Of a stretch of DNA of 64,000 nucleotides, positions 53,395-64,000 are shown one piece after another. The translations under genes and the position numbers were made by a program. Within the stretch, counting starts at the first letter, position 1; the number at the start of each line of letters is the position of its first letter. The notes under the pieces were generated by a model. That model was not told the DNA's origin, made no database searches, and was given only the letters and a program-made list of their open reading frames with translations. Source of the stretch: Chrysomallon squamiferum (taxonomy: Eukaryota > Mollusca > Gastropoda > Neomphalida > Peltospiridae); assembly GCA_012295275.1 (NCBI GenBank), contig CM022676.1, forward strand, positions 17,688,386 through 17,752,385, written 5' to 3'.

Positions 53395-54650
53395 TAGTAT
53401 TATTATTACCTGATTTGTTTTTACAGATAGATTCTTTGTTCATGACAGGATTAATGATTGTGTAACCAAAATAATCCTCTTTTAACGATTCAAATCAAAC
53501 CAGAAGTTTATTTTATTTGTTTTTGAAAGTGTATTAAATAGCTTATTTCAGATTCTTCAATGTTCTACTGATGGACGAAACATGTAATTGAGATGACGTA
53601 CATATATTCCGTTTTAATTACAACAGCAGTAGACATGTATTACAAAAATAATTACTGTAATAATTACAGTTATATCTGCCAATTAAATTTCTGTTATAAA
53701 TATTTTCCTTGGTTTTTATTTGTCAGTGTTTATACTTTCTAGTCTTAATCTATTTACAGTAATGAAGACTTCGATGCCCGTTTTGTCACCCACAGAAATT
53801 AATCGATTGTACTTTTGATTGTTTCTGTTCATTTCCTTTCAAGACTTTTCAAATAATTCTAGCGTTTCTTAATTACATTACTAAATCTAGTTTCTACCAA
53901 TACTGCACCAATAATAATAACATTTTCTTTGAAACTGTTTCTAATTAATACATTCCTCTTGTATGTATTAACTGTATATAATTAAAATAAAGTAATAATT
54001 TAGACAAACACATATTTATTTATTTATTTATTTATTTGTTTATTTGATTTTTTATTAGTTCAGTTTGATTTCAGTTTTCTAACACTTAGTATCCTATATG
54101 CAGAGCGATATGATGTCTGCAGTGCTAAAATTAAGTATTGTGACGTCATCTTTCTAAAATTGATTACAATACAAATCACTTTTACACACACAGACAGACA
54201 CACACACGCTTGCGTTTTAACGTAACAAGAACAGTAACAACAACTTCGATGTATATATATATATGTATTTCCTCTTTCTCTCATACGTACAAACAACGAA
54301 AAATATGTAAAGGAATACATAGAAATGAATAAATAACTACAAACATAATTAAAATAAATGAACAAACAAACAAATAAATAAATAAATAATGAATACAGAA
54401 GTAAGATCAAGAGAATTAGCAGGTTAAAACAAAGAAGACAAACCAAAAACCCGAGATAGGAAAAACGTGACTACGTATTAAATTTAATATCTCAATGAAA
54501 ATCTTAGACGCGAGTTTTAAATGCAGGTGTTACAGATTAGGTTTTGTCTTCTGTTTACTCTGCACGTTGAAGTCAGCTTAAACAAGGGACTGATTCACAA
54601 TAATCTAAGGTGAGGGTGACAGGGCCGGTACTGAGATTTGTAGAAATAAT
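53395..54650 (+). repeat. Duplicated unit P3 (partial, diverged)
   Basis: CCTGATTTGTTTTTACAG and TTCATGACAGGATTAATGATT match P1/P2. After a diverged stretch the sequence from about 54,045 follows 25,655-26,150 closely up to the CAGGGCCGG word, and then leads into the hAT remnant as P2 does. Confidence 0.75.
54620..54635 (+). repeat. CAGGGCCGGTACTGAG motif, copy 5
   Basis: Exact copy at the right end of P3. Confidence 0.7.
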
Positions 54651-55029
54651 ATTGCAAATGTTTTTCTGTGTCTGTTGCTTTATTTATTTTTTTATTTTTT
54701 ATTTTTTATTTATTATTTATTTATTTATTGAAACAGAACAAAAATTATTTTTATGTGTAGCTTTTCGCTTTTGGCTCCACATCCGTTGAGAGAGACAGAG
54801 AAAGAGATTTCCTGCATGAACTATGTTCCTGGTTTTGTTGTTTAGAAAAGTAGAATGAACAATGAATGGCTGACTAACACTACTTATTTTGTTTTGTAAA
54901 TGGCAAAAGTTCTGTAAAGATTAGAATCTAGCTCACAGACGCACTACATTTCACACACAGCAAGAGGAGTTTTATGTTTTACACTGTGTGGATAATAGTT
55001 ATTTGATGTCGTTAGACAGTGGTTGGGAA

Positions 55030-55350
55030 CAGAGCCGGATTAACAACGTAGCAGATGTAGCAAATGTTCGGGTTCAGGGACCCGCGGATCACTTTTTTTT
55101 TTTTCACTCACGTAGTGTAGTAAGATGTTCATGCACCGTGACGTCAGAGATCACAGCAAGCAATCATGTTTTACAGACTGCACGGGGGAGCGTTCGTTTT
55201 CCTAACTGCGCCGAGTACAAAATGCAGAAAGAAAAACGTTTAAATGTGCTGACGTTGATGAGAGTCCAGTGTGAGTTGTTGAGAACGGTTGACACTATTT
55301 CCATTATAAAAGACTTTGCTCATATAAAATCTCGAAGGCGCGATATATAA
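55030..55350 (+). pseudogene. hAT transposase C-terminal remnant, copy 2
   Basis: Starts CAGAGCCGGATTAAC, like a hAT end. The open frame continues to KRLNVLTLMRVQCELLRT, VDTISIIKDFAHIKSRRRDI and a stop. This keeps the full C-terminal tail lost in copy 1 at 30,061. Only the last part of a transposase is present, so the element is internally deleted; no matching right terminal repeat was found. Confidence 0.6.
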
Positions 55351-56546
55351 TTTAATATGTGTCTGAATCACATTTGTCTACTGTTGGCTAGATTGCTTTT
55401 GTTTCCACAATGCATAGGACTGATTGTTCAAACATTAAGGTGTCGTTACTATTTGATATTTAAAATAAAGGTACAATGGAAAGTAGTTTGACTTTGAACT
55501 GTTAGGTTTAAAAACATCACGATATGAACGAGTGAACTGGAAGATTATGAAAACCATCGAAGCGACAACTTGTATTGTTTATACTGGCCAAATTGGATGT
55601 TTTTATAGTCATGATTTTCAGATAGTCTGGTTCGACAAAATATTCATTCAAGTTATCTATAAACGATGTAGATTAAGAGAAAACAAAGTAATATTAAGAT
55701 TATGAAAAAAAAAAGTTGAATATTTTCTCCAAAAGCTGTCTTTAATTTTACATATTCTGTGTTAATGTATAGGGATATCTTCGTCTATATATATATAGAT
55801 AATGATACACGGATACAAACCCACACAAAGTTCGTGACGAAGATCGATTATACACGGATACATGTCTTCGATTATCACAAAACACGGTTAATTATGAAAC
55901 TGTTTCATTAGATACATTTCTTTTACATATCCAAACTAAAACATATTTTATTAAACCACTAATTTGTATTTGTATGTAATCTTGAGATTATCTAGTTTCA
56001 TATATGAGATAGAGGAAAGATAAAATAACGTAAAGCATTAAATAAATTTATATTAATAATTATAATCTGTAAATAACCTGCATTTAAATTTGATATATGA
56101 ACCTTTAAATACATATTTTTATTTGTTTTATATATTTTTTTAATATTATAATATTTTTAAATTTCATACTTACTTTAATTACCGGCTAGAGTACAGCCAG
56201 TTTTGACTGATAAACTAACACAGCTTTGAAATGTGTCAACCCGCGTGTCTTAGCTTTTATGTTTGATTTCTTGACAAATCACCAGAGAGAATTCCAAACT
56301 TTTTCCTTGATCTCATAAGTTTCGCGGCATCTGGTAAGATACTTTTCTTCTTCTTCTTTTTCTTTTACCGTCAGTAGGCAGTGTAGTCTGTGTCATTAAC
56401 GGTATTCTGTTTAACACACACACAGACACATAGACAAACACACACACATATATATTTATTTATATCAACATAACAACCTGATTGTTCTATAAAATTGTAA
56501 ATAATTTAGTTGCGCTCACACATATATATATATCAAAATGCAGTTT

Positions 56547-56970
<424 letters not shown>

Positions 56971-57373
56971 TAAAAAACATTTTTATTTCCCTCAGTTGTG
57001 ACTCTCTGCGGACTATTTGATATACAAAGCAGTGCTAATGTTTATTACTAAAAGTATTTTATTCTCTAAAAATTCTGTAATGATTAGAATGTAGCTTACA
57101 GGCGCACAAGCGTCACAACATTATGAAAACCAGCGAAGTGATAACTTGTATTACTCATACTGGCCTGTAGGATGGTTTTATATTCATGATTTCCAGACAG
57201 ACTGGTTCGACAAAACATTCATTCAAGAATTCGATAAGCGGTGTAAATATACAGAAAACTAAATAATATTAAGATAATAAAGGAAAAAGTTGTATACTGT
57301 TTCCAAGGGCAGTCTTTAGATTTACAAACGTTGTGTTAATGTGTGAAACACGATACATATTCTCATTTTAGTG

Positions 57374-57409
<36 letters not shown>

Positions 57410-57414
57410 ACACA
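57374..57414. repeat. (CA)n microsatellite
   Basis: About 20 CA units, followed further right by GT-rich sequence (57,447-57,513). Confidence 0.95.
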
Positions 57415-57513
57415 ACATATACAGACGATCATTCTCTGTTTATGGTTATGTGTGTGTATGTGTGTATATGTGCGTATCTGTGTATATGTGTGTATGTGTG
57501 TGTATGTCTATGT

Positions 57514-57810
57514 GTATTCGAGCCAGACGGCCTGTAAGAAGAGTGATTTTGACTCAACAACGTCGTCGACTACGACGTCAGTGGTGTCAAGTGCATAGGC
57601 ATCAATTACGAAGCAGAACTGTCTGATTTGGTGACGAGGCTCGGTTTCTGCTTCGTTCAGCTGATGGAAGATGTCGAATTTACAGTCGTCGTGGTGAACG
57701 TTTTGTTGTAAACTGCATACAGGAAGCTGACTGATTTGGCAGTGGTACTGTGATGGTGTTGGCAGCAATCTCATACATTGGCAGGATCAACCTGCTTCAC
57801 ATCCAAGGCA
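57514..57810 (+). pseudogene. Tc1 transposase fragment, block D
   Basis: Aligns with 32,571-32,840 of the Tc1 element. It has 27 additional bases between the WCQ and DEARF codons (reading HRHQLRSR), which fit the expected length of the protein there, so block B has the deletion. Its left edge meets a GT repeat and its right edge meets sequence that corresponds to about 33,690 in block B, outside the element; a deletion therefore removed the element's right part and its flank. Confidence 0.85.
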
Positions 57811-58722
57811 CACCACTGGATTAGACCGTCGAATCTCAGTCAGAAGGGAAAAATGTATATACGAACAGTTTGTGACTACTACAGCAACTGTTATCAGTAC
57901 TTTAATTAATCATTGTTTATGAAGGAAGCTGGTCTGTAAATAATCCTAAATCAGACTGCCGCTCTTTTTATTTTTGAGTGTGTGACAAGTATGGGTCTAG
58001 AGCTTTTTGTAGCTGCAGCTAAAAAGAAAGTAAGAAAAACCTGAAATTTTTAGGTTGCGGCGGGATAAAATATTTTTGGTTGCAATTTAACACACACACT
58101 GTAATTGAAACTGTTGTTAAACAGAAACATAAATAATTTTGGGCAAAAAAACCCAACAGTTTGACCCATTTATAACGTGCAAATATTTGTTGTTCATATC
58201 AAAACCACATATCGAAGGAATGTTTATAGTGATATGCAGTTAGAGACACAATCCTACTGCTATGTGGGTATATTAGGATAGGTTTTGTGATTTACAGGGT
58301 TTGTGATTTCCTGCTACACTAGTTTGTACACAAATCCCGGTTAGTCCAAGGTTCTTTTTCGCCGAGTGCACGGTGTGTGTGTCTGCGTGTTTCTGTATGT
58401 GTGTGTGTTTCTGTGATGAAGTAATTTAAAATTAACTAATGATTAGTGTTAGTGAAACGTATAGCAAGCTAATATATATGTGTGTATTGTATGTTTTTTT
58501 GTGTGTGTGTACACACACACACACACACACACATACACGTACATATACTATTACTCAATCTGAGCAGAAAAGAAACAAACAAATAAATAAATAAATAACA
58601 AAAAGTAAACAATAACACCTGACACATTTATTTCTATATCTTTGCAATTCACCTGATCACATTTTAAACACAAATTAAATACAAAAATAACAGAAGTGAA
58701 AATTCGTAATACAAAATACAAA

Positions 58723-58728
58723 TTTATT
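58723..58728 (-). terminator. Candidate poly(A) signal of the block D BTB gene
   Basis: AATAAA on the minus strand, about 275 nt after the stop codon, homologous to 13,974 and 34,655. Confidence 0.35.
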
Positions 58729-58913
58729 TATCTTTTTTCGTTTATTTCTATCTCATACATAAATATATAAACAAACAGTTGCTACTCTTAGTAAAAGAAA
58801 ATGGATCAATCAGTCAAATAACAGTTCTTATTTTCACGTCTAACAACGAGGAAATAAATATATAATGTATCCACATATTATGTTTAATATAAAAAGTAAA
58901 TGAATAAAAAAAA

Positions 58914-58944
<31 letters not shown>

Positions 58945-58999
58945 AAATACGATCCCAGTGATGACTAAAAGTGACAGCGTTTGAACGATGTTGTTTTTT

Positions 59000-60485
59000 T
59001 TACACTAAAAATAACAAAGCAGGTATTTGTCCGTATTTCACATCTGTACGACTAAGCTGTCTGTCACTGTGTTGAGATTTCTGTGACTCAGAAAATCTAC
59101 AAACAAAAGAGTCTACAACAATTTTTGATTTACCTTCAACTCCACCCCATGTGTAATTTTCTCCTCCCTTAACATTAACAAACAAGCTGTACTCAGTGTC
59201 TTTAGTAATCTTCACTGGACGTCTGAACACGACGTCATACACGTCAGACACGTGTTCATATCTCTGTGTCAGTGTAGACCCGTCCAGTATTTCATCTGTT
59301 CTTGTGTCTGTGATGAAGGCGCTGACGTCGTAGTTTCGTGGATCATCGTCACCGTACATCTGAAATCCGCGAAGTAAAGCGTTTTTGTTGACAGAGAAAG
59401 TAATGGCGTCATCGTGTTCAGCAGAACATGTCCAGTCTGAAATTACATCAAACATATAAAATCTGTTTATTGTAATCTGTGTTTTACGAATCACTGCAGT
59501 TCTCATGTTTGAGTTAAAAGGTAAAACATCTTCATCTGAACAAAGGAAATATTTTGTAATTTTGAGTTCTTCTGTCTCAGTGAGTATGTGAGTGGGTGTC
59601 ACGTGTTCTGCAAAATACGTCTGATCGAGTAATGGATAACGCACGTGCTTCACGACCTCTCCCAGTGCTTCGCGCATGTTTTTTTCACTCGTCTCTCTTC
59701 CTTGCTTCCTGCACGCGCTGTCAGCCCACTTCACAGCGGCTTCAAAAACGTTTTTCTCGTCTGCTGTCAGTTCGTCTGATCGTACGATCTGAACCAGACA
59801 TTCGTTACAAAGATCGGTGACTTCATCCGACTTGAAAACTTCGTCGCCATTTTTCAAAATGTAATTCAGACTTCTTTTCCTTAGATCATGTTCGTCAAAC
59901 ACGTGAGCTTGTTCCAGCACGACGCACGCATTCTGTGACGACAACGACGACTCCAAATAGTTTACGCATTTATCTTGAAGTGTTGTGATGAAGTACTTCT
60001 TCGATAGATACAGCAGACCGGTGACGTTGTCGCCTGTTAGGACGACGTCATCGGTATAAAGATATCTGTGTAAAAGAAGTAGAATAAGACTTTAAAATTT
60101 GAGATATCTATGTCGGAATAATTAATTAGAAAATAATTACATTACTAACAAAAACTGTATTGTTCTTAGCGTATCTGTTATTAACTGTGTTCGTACGTGT
60201 GTTTCTGTGTGTGTGTGTTTTAACATACTTTAAAAATTCTGAGAAAATATGTTCCTCCACATCCGGTACTGTGATGTTTCTTTCTTCGCGAAGTTCTCCT
60301 GTCATCATCTGATGAAAAACTTCGCTTCGAATAATGAGTATGAATCGGTGAGCATCCACAGCCTTTTTTTGTTCACCAACAAGAAATCTGACGTCCGTGT
60401 CAGTTCTTGTAAGAAAAACATGTTCAATGCATTGCATCAGATTCTTTCCTGTCTGCCAACTTGAGACTGAAGTTGCGGTGGCCAT
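59000..60485 (-). CDS. BTB-BACK-PHR protein (BTBD3/BTBD6-like), block D, 440 aa
   Basis: Coding exons 60,485-60,229 (257 nt) and 60,065-59,000 (1,066 nt) around a 163-nt intron, donor AA/GTATGT, acceptor TTTTACACAG, phase 2. Open throughout. Exon 2 is 18 nt longer than in A and B because of additions in PHR loops: FYMFDVISDWTCSAEHDDA, KGGENYTWGGVEGKS and LSRTDVKYGQIP. BTB (MATATSVSSWQTGKNLMQCI, AHRFILIIRSEVFHQMMTG) is closest to A; the linker before PHR (KITKYFLCSDEDV) is closest to the pseudogene at 43.8 kb. The frame is also open upstream through TTA repeats as poly-Leu, but without a Met and across the acceptor TTTGTAG, so I keep the ATG at 60,485. Predicted Cullin-3 adaptor by family. Confidence 0.9.
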
Positions 60486-60507
60486 GATTTCACTACAAAC
60501 AGTGGAT

Positions 60508-60517
60508 AATAATAATG

Positions 60518-60581
<64 letters not shown>

Positions 60582-60608
60582 TAACAACAATAATAATCAT
60601 AAGAATAA

Positions 60609-60690
<82 letters not shown>
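60508..60690. repeat. (AAT)n tract at the leader-intron acceptor, block D
   Basis: About 60 trinucleotide units with ACAATAAC and AAGAAT interruptions, the longest of the three homologous tracts. Confidence 0.95.
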
Positions 60691-60693
<3 letters not shown>

Positions 60694-61195
60694 AACCTCA
60701 TTCTAAATATAATTAAAAAAATATTTCCGTGTACAAATGAACTGTACACGGACATATTCCAAAATCGAAACAAACATTTTTTTTTTTTTAATAAAAAAAT
60801 AATCAAACCAAGACAAATAAGTAAATAAATAAATAAATAAAAGATAAGGAAAGAAAGAACAATGTCACACAGATAAAGGATAAAAAAGAAATACCGTGTC
60901 GTTATGGTAATGATTACTATGATGAAAACGAACAAAGAAAGAATTATTATTATTATCATTTTGATTATAAACAAAGGTCTGTGCTCAGTCAGGTAAGAAA
61001 TATTTGACTGTGGGAAAAACGATTTTCATATCGCAATGTACTTCTGCTCATTTATAACAATTTACTTCTCGAAAAGTCAGAAAAATTATCCGTCAGTGAC
61101 AGATCTAAAAAGAAACATGTAAGAAACAGGAAAGAAGCAAAATAATAAGCAAGAAAAAAAAGCGATAGTTTAAAATAGTAAACAATTGAAAATAC

Positions 61196-61283
61196 CTTCT
61201 AATTTGAATTTCCTGATGGACAATTTATTTAAGCACCTATTTTCTGTCAATCGACTCAACTGTATATCACCGCTGTCACCGAT
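61196..61283 (-). other. Candidate 5' leader exon, block D (88 nt)
   Basis: Homologue of 16,396-16,483 with the same acceptor and donor. Confidence 0.4.
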
Positions 61284-61725
61284 CTAAGAAGAAATGAATA
61301 AAAATAAAAATAAAATAAAACAAAATGAAATAAAGTAAACAATAAATAGCAAAAGATGTCCACAAAATAATAACGGCTCTAATAGGGTAGTAACGGTAGT
61401 TGTAGTAGTACTAGTATTAAAAATACTACTACTACTATTACAAACAGTAAGAATAGCATACTAAAGTCAGGATAATCGTAAACTTTTTTCATTTCAGTTC
61501 AAAAAATCTCACACTTAAATAATATATTTGTTATAGAACAAACTCTAATATATTTACCAATAAATTAAGAATACTGGAATAATTAACATAATAATAAAAT
61601 AAAAAGTATCATAGACTTTCAGTATGGCCGACTTGTTTTGTTTCTTCTTTGTGTACTTTTGGTTCTCAAAATCCTCCACTGATAAACACGCGAGTGACGT
61701 CAAATATTTTACAGGTCATCAAGTG

Positions 61726-61934
61726 CAGTGGCGTGCAGAGGTGGGGGCCGAAGGGACTCTGGCACCTGGCATCCAATATGAGCGATTTATATTCAAATCG
61801 AATAAAGTGTTTATTTTATGTTTCATCTTTTTTTACACATTCAAACTATCTTCCTTTCTTATACTATTCCTCAGTGCTAGGCCTTGTGCTTGAGCCTTTG
61901 GCCCCGGGCTTCACCAGACCTCCACACGACACTG
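61726..61934. mobile_element. Non-autonomous hAT-type element, block D copy
   Basis: 209 bp, ends as in block B, ATCAAGTG duplicated at 61,718-61,725 and 61,935-61,942. Confidence 0.85.
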
Positions 61935-62091
61935 ATCAAGTGTGACGTTGTTAGTTTAAAATAAAGAAATCGTGCTACGAGATATATGTATACTCACCTT
62001 ACATAAATCTTCTTTAAAATAGATTAAAACAATTGAATAGATTAAGTACTACTAGACTGCATTGTTTATACGTAAGTTATAAAATGTGTAA

Positions 62092-62126
<35 letters not shown>

Positions 62127-62911
62127 GAAGAACAACAACAGTAGCAAAAATATCAACGACATCAACAAAAACAACAACAACAATAATAATAATAATAAAT
62201 AAATAAATAAATAAATAAATAAATTTTACAGTGCACTAAATAGAAGTGTACATATTTTATTTCTCTCACGACGCTTGCATCACCAGTTTATCAAGATGAA
62301 CTAACACGTGATTTTTGTTTGTTATGTTGGTCAGGTAAAAGTAGCGTGTCACAGGTGTATGAGACACACAAAGGTATATTCGGTTGTTATTTACAACGAT
62401 CTGACAAATTCATTGTTAACAAACTCTCAGCACATAAGTGTAGAAATAAGCCGAGAAAATATGAAATTATTTACATTTGTCATCATTTCAATAAAGACGA
62501 TATAGACAACCCAATTATTTCCAATAAACAGAACAAACTAACAAACTCGTAAATAGAAAATAATACAATTATATTAGATAATTTTATCACATCTTCTATT
62601 GTCACTTTCCATATGTTCAAAAAGCCTAACGCTGTAATATTGTTTATTATAGGTATATCAATAGCAGCGATAAAACAAATGCAATAACATATACACTGAT
62701 TGGAACGGGTGATATTCCAAAAGGAACGTTAGATCAGAAGGAAGGAACTAACGAAGAAAGAAAAACAGATTGAACTGAACAGATGCTAAGAACCAAAAAA
62801 TAAATAAATAAATAAATAAATAAGAAGAAGACATACAATAAATAGCAATAAAAAGAATAAATTAAGAAAACGCAATATAAACAGTTTTTTAGTTTCAAAT
62901 TAGTTACTTAC

Positions 62912-62992
62912 CTGAAAAATGATCTGATCGATAATTTCTTAGAAACAAGTAATTTCTGTTTACCTCTTCTACTGTTCACAGAGATCAGGTAT
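62912..62992 (-). other. Candidate 5' leader exon, block D (81 nt)
   Basis: Same sequence and splice sites as 18,120-18,200. Confidence 0.45.
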
Positions 62993-63777
62993 CTATAAAC
63001 AAACAAATAAATAAATAAAGAAATAAATAAATACAATGAAATAAAGTAAAACGAAGTAATCAGATATCGCATAAATTGTATACGATACATTGAACTCTAC
63101 AGATACCGGACCAATTATACGGCGTCCTGAAATCGTGAAGGACCAGAAAACTGTAACTTTTTCCCGACGTTATTTTCATAGGTCGCGAGTGTAGGTTTTG
63201 TCCTCACCAGACGGAAACTACTCATTCACTCGCCGCATTGTTTACATGTCGAGTCGCCACAGCTGTGTATCGTCATTTTTATTTTATTTTTTTACATTTT
63301 TTTTACTTTTAAAATGTTTATGCCTAATTATTTACGGATTTAGATACCTTGGTACCTGAAAACTGGAAACTTCAGAAATCCGGAAACCTAAGGCGCCAAG
63401 GAGTCCGGGTAATTGGTCCAGTACCTGTATTTAGGTAATAGTATTAAAACTAGTGGTGCTGCAACTGCTACTAATACTATTAATAGAATAATAATTCTTA
63501 TTATAATGAGGATACCATTATTATTTTTATTTTTTAGAATTGTTTTTATTTTTTCTTTAATTTATAATTGCTATTGTAGGTGTTATTGTTATTAAGTATT
63601 TTTCGATATTTCTCATAAACCAGTGTGTTAGGTATAAGAAGAAAAAATCGTTTAACAAAATCACGCATAAAATGTATAGGCTTGACAAAATAGATTAAAA
63701 GTTCAATATGTCTGATCTGATTTAAGCAAAGTAATAATAGTACGGCATATGTTAAATTACAATAAAATACACAATAC

Positions 63778-63803
63778 CTTCAAATTTCAAAATGGCAGTC
63801 TCC
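63778..63803 (-). other. Candidate leader exon end, block D
   Basis: Same sequence as 18,986-19,011, with CTTTCTTAG and GAAG/GTATTG. Confidence 0.3.
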
Positions 63804-64000
63804 CTAAGAAAGTACGTCCTTGCTTGGTGAGTGTTTTCCTGGAACTGACAACGTCCTGTTTGACAGGTAACTGAAATATCTTCTGTGTATCGCTGTTTAC
63901 AAAGTCGTCTGCTCATAAACACGTGACTGAAATCGATGTCATACAGGTCACGCCACCTTTAGCGGTAAGAACATGCACATATTTTGTTACATGCAATACG

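Noticed and set aside
60486-60590. Poly-Leu N-terminal extension of the block D BTB protein
   Set aside because: It has no ATG, crosses the acceptor TTTGTAG 7 nt before the normal start, is stopped in block A, and BTB proteins of this family are cytoplasmic.

Overview
The window is AT-rich animal (metazoan) DNA, most likely from a mollusc. The reasons are intron-containing BTB-BACK-PHR genes (relatives of BTBD3/BTBD6), Ig-domain exons with phase-1 junctions, Tc1/mariner, hAT, LINE and Ty3/gypsy remnants, and very many long (GA)n, (CA)n, (AAT)n, TGTC- and GATA-type microsatellites. The phylum is an inference from this overall character, not from a marker gene. There is no prokaryotic gene organisation, and I saw no rRNA, tRNA or CRISPR array.

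Layout. 0-5 kb: exons of Ig-superfamily genes on the minus strand, including a signal-peptide exon (2224-2287) that joins in phase to a complete Ig exon (1436-1765) and a third exon (1041-1167). 5-11.4 kb: AT-rich DNA with three tandem copies of a repeat unit (R1). 11.7-19.9 kb (block A), 30.2-40.6 kb (block B) and 55.5 kb to the right edge (block D): three copies of one segmental duplication, each with one intact minus-strand gene of two coding exons encoding a BTB-BACK-PHR protein (434, 434 and 440 aa). 21.3-26.2, 26.7-29.3 and 53.4-54.7 kb: three copies of a second duplicated unit (P). Two of these run through a hAT transposase C-terminal remnant (29.7 and 55.0 kb) into the next block. 40.6-42.1 kb: a decayed LINE directly at the end of block B homology. 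43.1-43.9 kb: a fourth BTB-BACK copy, inverted and clearly a pseudogene. 44-53 kb: mostly unrecognised AT-rich DNA with a Ty3/gypsy integrase fragment, a BED-type hAT remnant and direct repeats.

How it works together. BTB-BACK-PHR proteins of this type are, by family, substrate adaptors of Cullin-3 ubiquitin ligases. The three intact copies keep the BTB and BACK parts but differ most in length-variable loops of the PHR domain, the presumed substrate-binding face. Each start-codon exon begins at a splice acceptor 7 nt before the ATG, and conserved exon-like segments with good splice sites lie 0.5-3.5 kb upstream, so each gene appears to have spliced 5' leader exons. The part of the window most worth a second look is this local adaptor family: a duplicating, partly decaying array with signs of mosaic history (A and D almost identical upstream, but B and D sharing a Tc1 insertion) and adjacent to Ig-type receptor exons. 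The rest is mainly repeats.
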